A DNA stretch of 64,000 nt from Bugulina stolonifera (taxonomy: Eukaryota; Bryozoa; Gymnolaemata; Cheilostomatida; Bugulidae): NCBI GenBank assembly GCA_935421135.1, contig OW285192.1, positions 7,709,501 through 7,773,500 on the forward strand, read 5' to 3'. A program made the translations under genes and the position numbers. Of the stretch, positions 12,701-24,600 are shown piece by piece. The notes beneath the pieces are model-generated. The model ran no database searches, was not told where the DNA came from, and saw nothing but the letters and a program-made list of their open reading frames with translations. Position 1 is the stretch's first letter, and each line of letters starts with the position of its first letter.

Positions 12701-15700
12701 AATACAATTAACCACAGTAATTAGTCAGCGTCCTATTTCCACATCTACAGGAATAACTCAAAATGAAATATGTTGGATACTATTATATCCTAAGTCTCGA
12801 CACAGCTGCTTTATAAGAATTACTAAACACCAAATCCCAACAATATTCATTTACACTGCAGGCTTCTTCCAAAATGAACGGGATTGATGCAAAAGGCAGA
12901 ACACATCTCACAATTTCTAAATATTTACAATTCAACATTAATTGCGTCTGCTTGGTCTATCAGGAATCAACATTGTAGTTTTATCGAAAATGTAGTTTAA
13001 TTGGTTTAATGGGTCACCTCATGGACAATAGATCGTTATTTAGGCCTTATTGATAACTTAAATTGTGGGACATGTCTAATGACTACTTCAAACATTAACT
13101 AGCCTAATCCAATAGAAATTCAATCAAACACTGCGTGAGATGTAAGTGGCCACATGTACATTTCACACCAATATATTAAAGGTCAATTCAATTTCACTGT
13201 GTGAATTTTATTACTTGTAAAAGTGGGTAGGGGACTGAAATAAGGTAAGGTGCATAACTCCAGTTTTACACAAAGAATACTCCGTATCTACATGTATCTC
13301 ATATCGAGGCTGCACAATAAAAATGTTGATCAAAATCCCAAGGGTTAGTCGCGCACCTAGCCCGAAGACTGGCAGTGAGACAATGACTGAAGACTGCAAT
13401 GGCTGCGCCAGTTTTGCTCTCAGCTTGCAAGCAGGTTGGAGTACACCTGTGGTACAAACACCCAGTAGTCAGTAGACATCAGTGGAATTCGAACCCTGAA
13501 CCTTCAACGCGCCTCCTCGCACAAGGTGTTAAACGACTCCATCAAGTCATGTAACACTTACGGGGCAAATTAATAAACAATTGTAGATGTTGATGGCGTA
13601 TGTGATACATGTTGTCAATGGCGTTACATTGCATACTAATAAGTCCACATCCCCCTGTATGTGTAGGTTTATTTATAGCCCAAAATACATCGTAGGAGAG
13701 AGGTTGTCGGAAATTGCATTATTATCTTTAGTGTATGATAGCAACGAATGAGATATCAAAGTGAAAAAAAATAATTAGTCTGCGCTATTAAAATAGCGGT
13801 TATGTAATTGCTTAATTGTGAATTTGATTAATATGGATAATTGATTAAATGTAGACCTATTTCTATAATTGCTGTAGAATACATTTATTATTTAGCTTGA
13901 GGATTTACTGACTATAAACTTGGTACATATATTTCATACCACAAACCATGCCGCACATGTACATAATCTAACATATTGCAGATATTATTATAGTAAATAC
14001 ACATGGTGACAACTGACACTAGCCAGCAAGTGGCTTTCAAGTGATAGAATCAGCTGCTGTCACGATGGTAATAAGGCAGCGGCGGCACGCTGACTCATTC
14101 CACTGAATATCTAAAGACAAAGAGCCGATCTGAGGAAGATAATAGACGTGTACGATGGTATCAATGTTGTATGGCCTTCATCCTTTTATTAGACATTTGG
14201 ATTGATAGGATGAAATATTACCAATACTGGACACAAAGCAAGCTATACAACTAGCGTTACAGTACAATTGATTTACATCAATACAATATTATTAATTATT
14301 TATAAGAATAAAGGAAGATATCATAGTATTGATACACTAGGAATTAGCAGTGGAGAGCTTGATAATGGTTTTAATACAATAATTATAAATAGCAGTATGA
14401 CTGGATGTTATATATTATTAACAGAGTTCTGAGTCAAACATGGAAAACAGGTATTATAGACAAAATAGCTTTCGCAAACTAAGTTTTTCAATGTTAAAAT
14501 TTCAACCAACACAACAGAATATTGATGGAAATTTGTACCTTTCATCAGGTACTACAGTAGGTCTATGTGCTGCGGTTAGGTGCAATAGTAGAGAAAATTA
14601 GATAGCCTTAGTTCCTTGTTTATAGTTAGAATTTTGACAATCAATTGAAAATATATAGAGAAGATACCATCCTTTGCTTCAGTTTTGGCGAAGAAAAATG
14701 AGGCTATTTCTTCTTTCTCTACTTCTGCATGTAACCAGTGTGCTGGCAGGGTCTCTCCATGAATGGCGTTTAGTTACAAGGTTTTCAAACATTTTCAAAG
14801 TCAAAGAAAAGGCATCACACTTCCTTTGTGTAACTGACAGCACACTAAAATGTACTTGTTACAAGGCTGAATACTTGCCTAGCCATTTCTATCCCTCTAC
14901 AAGTAATATACCTGTACTCTGCACCCTGTAACCTATACCAATGATAGACTAGCTAATATGATATCGGTTAGTAAGCAATATACATGTAGGTACCTACCCG
15001 TATAGTTTGACTGGAGTTGCTGAGGTAAGAACGTTGGAAAGGTAAACTTAACCATTCCACTCTCATTGATGTCTAGAGACAGAGAGTACTGCAGAGTGAT
15101 ATCTATCTCATCGCCAGGAGAGATAAATCCTAACTGTAGCTGAAGAATATCACTGGCTGGTTGCTCAATAACGAACCCGACCTGCGATACACAGAAGTAC
15201 AAGAACAATAGTAAGTAATCCAGCTACATTTACATGTCAGAAGAGGCTCAGCATAGGTGAGTTCAGAAAGAGGCAAGTAGAATAACAAAGCACCAGTGCT
15301 GGTGGAGAGGCAATAAATCATAGTATTTTCAAGAATTGAATACCTACATTGTAACTTATGGTAGAGAAGCAATAAGCATACATTTTACTTACTTTACTTA
15401 TATGTTTGTCTGTTGTACATGTGTACAAGTATATTATTATATTATGTCTACATATTGGTAAGTAGTTAGACCATGTAAACCTCTGTACATCGATGCACAT
15501 ATTGTTTTAAAAATCACATCAGTATACCCCCTCAAACAGGAGGCCCAAATTGTGCTAATGTATTACATTATAAGCCTGCAGTTGGTGGGGCTTCAAAGGG
15601 TGTGCAGGTTAGTGTGAACAATAGCTTCCAGTTATTAGCTAATCAGCTGGTGATAGAGTACTCAGTAACACTAATTGGTTATGTCATATAATACTGTAAC

Positions 15701-17481
15701 ATATAATACTGTAACATATAATACTGTAACATATAATACTGTAACATATAATACTGTAACATATAACACTGTAACATATAATACTGTAACATATAATACT
15801 GTAACATATAATACTGTAACATATAATACTGTAACATATCTTACTACTGTAACATATAATACTGTAACATATAATACTGTAACATATCTTACTACTGTAA
15901 CATATAATACTGTAACATATAATACTGTAACATATCTTACTACTGTATAAACAATGTAAATAGTTTAATTAAACAAACTCAATTCAATTTGATATTATTG
16001 AACAGTGAGTAAATGTAGTAGTATTCACCTGCAGCTTTGGGCCTGTATATTAGCATATACACCTAAACTGTATGTGATCCCTTCTACAAGGGGCCAAAGG
16101 GAACATGCTTGCAAAACTATATTATTACTAAATACACAAGTCATGTGTACTGCATAGACTTGGACCAGGGTTAGCTGATGGCAAAGGTGTGATGCATGGT
16201 AGAAAACCACTGAATTGTTTTTGGAATTTGCACATTTGGAAAAGTGTCATACAGTTAAAACAATATACTTTTAAAATACTGTATAACCGTGGCTTAACTC
16301 GCTAGCATATTAGTAGGAGTACATTGTACTCATCATCCAAGGTATATACAAAGTGTACAATGTATTACACAGACACTCAGATATAAGATACAATGTATAA
16401 TTTAGAGGCTGGAGACATATTATTGGATACGCTACACCTATATCCATTGTACGGAGTGAATGAAATCAGAGCCATCTCTTTATTACTGCCCTATAATCAA
16501 TAATATTATATACTGATACAGGTGAATTACACAGTCTACACCTGTATACATATAATTATGTTGTAGGCCTGAATGTATATTACATGTACATACCGACAGC
16601 ATAATATTATATACTCTCAGCAAAGTTGCTCATCCCAACTTGTAGCCAAAGTAGTCTTGGGAAATTACAGCATGTACATGTAAGTGCTCATTTCTTTTAT
16701 GCATGTATAACATGAAATGCGTACGGAGACTATAAAATTGAAGGGTGGATGTGGGTGACCTTAACAAAACTTTAGGAAACAATATTGTGTTTCAAAAGAA
16801 CCAATACATGCACCTGCATACACTGTACATGTACACCTAGTACTAAGCATACACAATTATTACACATAACTGTACATACCTTAGAGCTTGCATCATTGGT
16901 CTCGGCTGACTGGTGGCATTCCAACACCACTGATCTCTCTGTTGATTCAACCCTAGAGGTAATTTTACCGTGGCACTGGTTCAATGCCGTGCTGTTAGAA
17001 AGAGGGAATAGGAACACTGCAGGTCCAGGTATTCCCAGATGGTTTACAAACTTGAAGTTAGCCGAGACATCTCCAATTAGGCCATTGATAGTCACAAAGA
17101 GCTTCACAGAGGAAACTTTGACTGCAAGAGAAGAGAGCTTACACTAGACTCAGTTTCAAACTCAAGAGTATTTATGAAGATTGATGTTTTGCTGCCAATT
17201 CTCAACATATGAGACAGTTTTAAAAAAGTTTTTGGATTTATTTGTTTCTTTTCAACAATTAATAAGAAATTAGGTGGAAAGCAGCCTTCAATTCCTTGGC
17301 ACCTAAACCATAGTGTACATTGTAAGACAAACCCAAATGGAAAAGCTACAAACTATAGAAACAAAAGAAACCTATAGATGGAGGGAAACCTACCTGGTCT
17401 GAGGCCTTTACTGGTTCTGATTTTACCAGGTTCAGATTCTGCAGCTGTGGAGCAGGTGTAGACACCCCACCTGTGTCTCAT
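3767..17481 (-). CDS. VWA5B: VWA5B-like protein (VIT + vWA domains), 16 exons, 1,129 aa
   Basis: Family members carry an N-terminal VIT domain and a von Willebrand A domain; their molecular role is poorly known. Exons: 17481-17394, 17121-16880, 15181-14998, 12681-12542, 12169-12067, 11434-11309, 10919-10796, 10320-10176, 9652-9458, 8977-8816, 8443-8278, 7802-7609, 6480-6302, 5812-5601, 5304-5254, 4845-3767. Phases close exactly (3,390 nt). VIT spans about residues 34-170 (FVTINGLIGDVSANFKF, AVFLFPL, GDEIDITLQYSLSL). vWA spans about 286-446 and keeps the MIDAS: D292-R-S-A-S296, T363 and D390 (VYLITDG). The Gly usual in DxSGS is Ala, a position set by the exon 6/7 splice. The last exon encodes about 360 Ser/Thr-rich, probably disordered residues ending in a basic segment. 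No signal peptide is seen, so a cytoplasmic protein is likely. Assignment to VWA5B rather than VWA5A rests on the long tail; human VWA5B1/B2 are about 1,215-1,242 aa. Confidence 0.8.
5091..5260 (-). repeat. 52-bp minisatellite overlapping the 5' splice site of VWA5B exon 15
   Basis: Three copies with a 52-bp period (anchor GGTCTA on the + strand at 5103, 5155, 5207 and again in the exon at 5259). On the sense strand each unit carries the exon tail AATAGACCAA(C/T)TG followed by a donor. That donor is GTAAGT at the real exon end (5254/5253) and GTAGGT in the next two copies. The repeat therefore starts inside coding sequence and runs into intron 15. Confidence 0.85.
8512..8632 (-). other. Possible alternative or pseudo-exon in VWA5B intron 10
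   Basis: On the - strand a TTTTCCAG acceptor and an AAG|GTAATT donor bound about 119 nt that is open in one frame (containing LHNAWNDNIIP and PLILLFK). It cannot be inserted between exons 10 and 11 without breaking the frame, because its length is not a multiple of three and the entry phase is wrong. Exons 10 and 11 join in phase 0 without it. It was left out of the main model. Confidence 0.25.
9190..9330. repeat. (ACACC)n satellite in VWA5B intron 9
   Basis: About 140 bp of nearly pure ACACC/CACAC pentamer and related variants, flanked by degenerate ACATC-type units. It lies inside intron 9 of the VWA5B-like gene. One strand is almost free of G and the other almost free of C. Confidence 0.9.
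12682..14997 (-). other. Longest VWA5B intron (intron 3), no exon seen
   Basis: 2.3 kb with no additional exon that fits the phases. Exons 3 and 4 join cleanly at phase 1. It contains a tRNA-like promoter motif around 13485-13560, listed separately, and otherwise AT-rich unique sequence. Confidence 0.5.
13485..13560 (-). mobile_element. Possible tRNA-derived SINE fragment
   Basis: The - strand carries GGGTTCGAATTCC, close to the pol III B box GGTTCGANTCC, in a GC-richer island within AT-rich intron. No convincing A box was found at the expected distance upstream, so this may be a decayed SINE head or chance. Confidence 0.3.
15676..15946. repeat. 15-bp minisatellite in VWA5B intron 2
   Basis: About 17 copies of a 15-bp unit (CATATAATACTGTAA), with three 18-bp variants containing CTTACTACTG. 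On the sense (-) strand each unit reads TTACAGT after an AT tract, so the array offers a series of acceptor-like AGs about 500 bp upstream of the real exon 3 acceptor. The long + strand reading frame through it is a repeat artefact. Confidence 0.9.
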
Positions 17482-18664
17482 GGTTCCCTGGAGTCACGGC
17501 CACTACCAACCTGTACTAATATCCACCAAGCATTATCCGATATACACTGATGGATGCTTGCATCACCACACCTACCGTAGAGTAGACAATGCTGATAAAG
17601 GTATTGTTCTGTCTACAATAATACTAGTGTTATGGCAGTATGTAAATACAACTGTGCTTGTTATATTGACAGCAAGGAATCAAATGACCAATCAGCATCC
17701 TTAATTCATTGCAAGTATTGAATAATAATTGATTTTACATGTGGTATATAATGGCATTGTAGTAATAGTATTTGTAGAACAAGGGGCAGATAAATTCAAC
17801 TTATTCTAAATTAGCATGCGTTAAGATTAATTATTCATAGAATTAATACAGGTAATCGCATTGAGAATGAATTATATATACATGTACATACTACAGAGTA
17901 AAAGTATTCCCATGTATGATAGACCTGATCAGTCAGGTAAATGGTTTGGTAGTAAAAATCCTCTATAAAACACTGTGAGATGCGACATTTTTATAATACC
18001 AAATTTTTCCTTCTAGTTATCCTACTCAACATGCCAAGTTAAAGCAAGAATTTGTGGTTAACTACACCTCCTTGGCTAAATGGACGGCACAATCAGAAGT
18101 TGTGCTCTCTTTCATAGAAGAGAAGTGAGGAAACATAACTCCCATAACCAACACTGAGTAGTTCTATTGAAACCAATTATATTTTTTAAGTTACTTACAC
18201 ACGATACATCATTCTCTACCAAACACAACGCACAGCTGTAATCTAAGGCTCTACAGTAGACCAATAGTCAATGTTAAGTCTGCTACAGAAATATACAAAA
18301 CTAAAAACGATAAAATTGCATCTCACGAAATATCGGACGGACTGACTGCTAGACTCTCTCACACTGTTTCACACCCACATGACACTCAGTACAGAACTTG
18401 AGCCAATCGGAAGCACACTAAATGACACCCTCGTTCATATACATTGTATGTATAATATCATAATAAATATTCCACAACTCATACTACCTGACCTTAGTAG
18501 TTATATAATCTGTTATGAGTTACTATGTGGCTATAGTACCAGTCAAAGTACTAACAGTTACCTAGGTAGTAATAGTCCCAGTACTAACAGTTACCTAGGT
18601 AGTACAGTTAGCTACATGTAGGTGGTAAAAGTAACAGTACTAACACTGCTAGCTACTGGCACTG
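17482..18664. other. Interval between VWA5B 5' end and RTTN 3' end
   Basis: Head-to-tail spacing of 1.2 kb between two - strand genes. It should hold the VWA5B promoter and the RTTN 3' UTR. A 33-bp sequence (AGTACTAACAGTTACCTAGG core) is duplicated at about 18545-18610. No gene, RNA or clear poly(A) hexamer was recognised. Confidence 0.45.
18545..18612. repeat. Two-copy ~33-bp direct repeat downstream of RTTN
   Basis: Two nearly identical copies sharing AGTACTAACAGTTACCTAGG and separated by a short spacer lie just beyond the RTTN stop codon, in the presumed 3' UTR. Confidence 0.75.
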
Positions 18665-21600
18665 TTACTCCTTTATAGTTACTAGTATCTGCTGTATAGA
18701 GTCAATAAGAGGCTGCCTGTCTCTACCCGTCTGTCTACCACTTGTATACTTCATCTGTTCCTGCGTGTATCCATTAATTAACTCTTCCAGACGTTCTGGT
18801 ATATTCAGTCCTTTCACCACCGCCTTGCCCTGAGCAGTAGAAGTAAGTACATGTAGTTCAAGTCGGCTAGTATTGGATACAGTAGGTCAGAAAGGAATCC
18901 GTATAGTAAACGATACACTAATGCTGCTTGGCATGTGACTAAACCTTGTGATTTTAATCAACATTTGAGGCAGGTGAAACTATACCTTATAATTTATAGA
19001 CTGACTAACTTGGACTTGTACAACATTAGTGGAAACTGGGCTACAAATTGGTTTACAGGTGAGACTAAAACCTTCTAGTAAAGTGTTAAATACTTCTTCC
19101 ATTTCCAATAGTAGATATTAGTATTCTATCTTGATAATGGGAGATCAAAGCAAAGACCATCACTATTACTGTCTACTTCTAAACAATGTGCTTGACTTGT
19201 TTCAAGTAAAAGTTTATACCCAGTCTACATTGTGCAATCAATAGTCTGCAATAGGCCTATTATATATTCACCTTCATACTGTCGTAGACTAAAGCTCTTA
19301 GAATCTCTACAGCACAATCCACTATAGTTTGAGGGCTGTTAGAGTCTTCCAGTAAACCCACAGCCGTTAGTGGAACACAGTCTACAATTGGAGTACAGGG
19401 TATTGGTATGGACAGAGCATCTAACATAAACTGCAAATAACTATTCAAAATTTCAAAAGATTTCAATTTTTTGTCTTTGAACTTGAGTCCAAATGACACT
19501 GCAGAGAACGCTGTTATTCTCTGAAACACATGGTTTGTCTCACCTATGACCAGTTAGTATTTACTATAAGGAATTGTGTGCATTTACCACTAGTTAGTAT
19601 TTACTATAAGGAGTTATGTACACTTACCACTAGTTAGTAGTTACTATAAGGAGTTGTGTACACTTACCACTAGTTAGTATTTACTATAAGGAGTTGTGTA
19701 CACTTACCACTAGTTAGTATTTACTATAAGGAGTTGTGTACACTTACCACTAGTTAGTATTTACTATAAGGAGTTGTGTACACTTACCACTAGTTAGTAT
19801 TTTACTCCGGAATCCCACACATAGGTTGTATAGAATAATCAGTAGCCTGTGCTTAGACTGTGGTTCTACATTGCTTAGCTGTTCAACCAGAAATCTCACC
19901 CCATCTGTAACATAGTATCGAGTAGATCACCAAAGATTGTACATTGTACATATTGTTAATTAGAAGGCAAAGATATAATATGTAGGGCACTCTTTTATCC
20001 TCATACTATCCAAATAATTATCTAATAGTTTAATGTAGACAAACCTAGAACGGATAAAAAAAATCAGGTAAGCAAGTATACACTTCATTATATAATTTTT
20101 GGTACAGGCAAGAGAAACCTTCGCATAGTTAATTAGCCTGTGGTATACTGCATATAGTTAACACTCGTTAGTAACGTTAATTAGCCTGGTATACTGCATA
20201 TAGTTAACACTCGTTAGTAACATTACAGTAGTATGGTACTCATTATCTCTCTCCACTCATAGCATACCTGGCACAGTTAATATGAGCTGCAATCCCTCCA
20301 TAGAATATGATAAGTTCAGATACAACTGGATCCACAGTTTGATTAGCATAGCCTGGAGTTTAGGTTTCCTTTTTATTGTAACCTTGGGGTTATATGAGAC
20401 TAGCCCGCTCACCAATGTGTTCTAGAATTAGAAACAGAAGCTGTATTCAATGAAATACTTCAATTCCTATTCTAGCAGCAGAGAATTTAATCCAGACAGT
20501 GAATACTAGTTGACTAGAAGACGAGATCATCCTATAGATTAGCATGTAATATATTGTCTTATTCAATGCGCTTTCAGAATTACCAATATCAACAAGGTGA
20601 ATGCCAAATTTCATTACTTTCCTGACAATACAAGCACATACCTTGCATATAACGGAGAGCGTATCCGGAGCCAGGGCAAAGTTAGACATGAGTTTGAACA
20701 ACTTGGAGAGAAGTTCTATGTTGATATGCATTTTGTTGAGTTGACTTTGTGTCAGTTTAACCAAGATGTCTGCCAGGGAGTTTGACTGAATCTGTAGCTT
20801 CTCCGTAGACATTCCCAGACAGGATACGGTGGAGGTACACACTAGATGTCTGCACGCTGTAACATGTGACTCGTATATGTATGTCTACATAGTGTAGTGA
20901 ATGCATGCAGTAGTACATGGTCACCAAGAGTCATGGCTGATAATGCTAGCGTATAACAGTCATTCTTTGAGATGGGTGTAAACATACTCGTAGATTGCAC
21001 GTGAAACTAGGGACCAGGTTCTTTGACACTTGCCACCTGGTCTCTGACACTTGTCAGAGTTTTCCGACACTGAGGGTCAGGTTGTCTGTCACTTGCTATA
21101 ATATATATAATATAGATACTAACCAAGAGTGGAGTTCTCAGTGTAAGTAGTTAGCATGGATATGCAGGTGCCCATCAGCTGGGAGTCAGATTCACAGTAG
21201 AACCACATCCTATGTGTCAAGTTAGCTAGACCACCAAGAGAGAGAGCTCTCTTACCCTCATCGAATCCTGACATGAAGTTGGTCAATACTTCTAGGGTGA
21301 CTACCAGTTCGGCTATGTATACATTACCCTACAACAAGTGAGCAGTACATACAGTATAGAAAGAGTGGACACCAGATATTGTACGTTACCTTGTAACACT
21401 AGTGGAACACTAATGACGTATATCGCTTCATCTGTTGTAACCTTACGGGATTGAAATACAAATGATTCTACTATAAGTCATTTATTTTTCTCTGACATTG
21501 ATACTAGGACCAGTATCGAAATACCAGGAATAAAAAACAAAAGTGCGTCTAGTACTACTTTTCATGATATTTCTACATGAAATAGATTATAAATGTGATC

Positions 21601-24600
21601 AGTTAGTCCAATCAAATGGAGAAACAGCAACAAGAGCGTCTCCAGACCTATTTGATAAATACCAACTGCATTATTGAAATAAACCACTCAATAACAGGTG
21701 TAGTCCGTACCTCAGTGAGAGCACCCAGCTTGTGTGTAGCCAGTAGGTTTAACTTTCCAATGAAACTGTTCAGATGACTGAGTAGAGTTTCAGCAAAGCC
21801 AGCTATAACATATAACAATGACATCAGAATATTGTATGAAATGTGTACACTTTACTTACTTTACTGTTTACCTTATTTAATTACATGTAGTTATTCTACT
21901 CCGCAGGAATGCAAAGCCTTATAAAACCGTGTCACTAATTCGGTGTTCTATCTATTTTCTTTGGTGTAAAATCCAAATGATCTACTACATGTAGCTTATG
22001 TGTGGATACGAATAGCAGTCTAGATTGTCATCCTCATTGCTATTGGTTGAGATCAAATTGAACATGCATGGGATGTAGATCAGAACGACTGAGTTCCATA
22101 CCTTGTAGAGCGGAGAGTTTAGCTGATTGGCTGAGAGCAAGCAGGCTCTTCATGCAGTTGATCACAGCTAGTCTCTCCTGTATACATTCCTTGTCTGTGT
22201 ATCGCAATAGAAGAGAGTCGTATATGTCTAGCATACAGCTATATAGTGAACTGCCGTATGACTTGCTATCTTTATCTAAAAATAGTGTATGCTATTAATA
22301 GATGCCACATGCAGGTGGTAAGAAATCACTCAAAGTGTATCTACTACCAGAAGTTCTATAATGGACAAGCGAGCTAGTGTGAAGGTTCTGATATCATCTA
22401 AATTTGTGAAACAAGTGTAATTGTGAAAAGGTAATTTAAAATCCGTTATAAATTATAAATATAGAAACAGAAATGAGTGCTGAGAGCTCCATCCATGGCT
22501 AATGGCTCTCCTAAACATACAAATGTATGTAGTATATCGGTCACACCAGTTCTGTTAACGCAACAGGATACCAAGGCTCTTTAGTAATAAGCTAGTCATA
22601 ACAGTGTCAGCTAATAGAGTGCACGAGACTTGATGTGTTTACAGCTTTAAAATTACAGCAAATATTACGTCTATAGACTATACATATACCGTTACAACAA
22701 TATCTATATATTATACAGTGTACATGTATATGCATATAGAATATAAATATTGTAGCGCTTACCACTACTATTCCCATCTAGGAGCTCAGTCAACACATGC
22801 ACCTGTTTATGAGTATAGAATAGACTGAGTACCATAGTCCAGAACTCTAGAACACAGACTCTACTCTCTTCACCCTCCATCTTCAGTACGTGCAGTGACA
22901 CATCTACAGAAAGACAGCAGAGTACAACATTCATTAGATAGATAATAATATAATGTAACATTCCTACTTTAATTCAATGCCATTGTTAGGAGATAATGGT
23001 GATACTAAATACAGCTACAATACAATGTAGTATAAAGCTCATTATCAGATGAAGGGAGGTAGTTCGAAATAAAAACTTTACCGGTACTCGGAACTCTGAG
23101 AACATTAAATAAATAATGCTTAGACATAAAGATAAATTGCAACATCCCAATCACCTGTTATATGCTGACATATACACTTTACATATACTACCTATAACCC
23201 ACCTGTTATATACCAATACATGCTACCTATCACCCAACTGTTATATACCAATATATGCTACCTATCACCCACCTGTAATAGGCTGCCAGTATTCTACCAA
23301 GTTATTGAGAAGAGTGTCTATCACCACACAGTTGTCATCAAGATGCAGGTGAGCTGTCAGGTACTGAAACAACTCCCTCCATACGACGATAAGCTCCCGG
23401 TGTAAACTCATCTCTCCCTCTATTAAGGTATATCAATATTTGGACATCACGTGTATGTAAAGTAGGGAGTACTTAGTCATGTAGGGAACCGTGATCATTG
23501 CATTCAAGATGACAACTATAATATTAGATGCACAATGCTCCATGTACATGTATATAAGCATTGCGTCATTTATATTATATTCAATGAAAAGTCAGTACAT
23601 AGGCATGTGGGGGACAAATGCCATACCTGGTGTATGTGCTGAGAGCACAGAGAGAATATCTCCGACATGGCGCTGACTGTCAGTAGACAGTGACATGTCC
23701 CTCATGTGCTTGTTCTGTATTACACAGCTGCGTAGAAGAGCGATAATGTCAGCACATAATGTGATGACATCACGTCTCAGCATGTGTTTAGATTGGTCAG
23801 TGATACTGGAGTTGTGAATCAATGCAGCGACAGCGGTTCCATTGTTCATGAAAAACCTAAAGAGTAGAAGATATACAAATATCGTAATACGCCCACATCA
23901 TCACATGTTCACATTATAATATTACTAATATTAGTAACATGTTCACATCATAGTACTACATGTATGTATAATGCACACATTCTACAGTTAGTCAAAGTTT
24001 AAATCAATGAAGAAGAGTTGTTTTCCCATGTAACATATTTAAATGTATAGATGACAATGTTGGGAAAGTGACCTTAATTCTCTGTTAACTAACATACAAA
24101 AGTGACATTAAAATGTCTTTTATTAATTCTTAAAATTCAGTATGCTGTGGTACTGCTTCTAGTAGGTAATTCCATAATCCTGATAATTGGACATTCCACC
24201 AATATTATATTATTGTGTAACACATACATGTACTACATGTATGTTATGATATTATACAAGCAAGACTACAAATACATAAAGGATAAATGTAGCTGGTATA
24301 TATGTAGAAGCAAACCAAACCAATGCTAGACAGTCAGGATCTTAAAAAAACCAAACATGTAAGCGTGAAGTTTGAATCACAGCAGAGACATGGGTATGGG
24401 CATAATTATGTCTGTGCTCACTCACCCAATGAGATGATAGACGGCATCCACCTCCTTAAGTCCGTTCAACGTAACAGCCGGTATGGAGTTGGAGAGGAGT
24501 ACGAGACACTGTAGTACGGAGGAGAGGAAGGAGGGAGTGGCCAGTGTGGGGTAGACCACATTACACACGCTCTCACCTACAGATAGAAGATAGCATAATT

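Noticed and set aside
15675..15950. 91-codon + strand ORF of a repeated NTVTY motif
   Set aside because: It is a direct reading of a 15-bp minisatellite in a VWA5B intron, with no start context, no flanking coding sequence and a period that is trivially a multiple of three.
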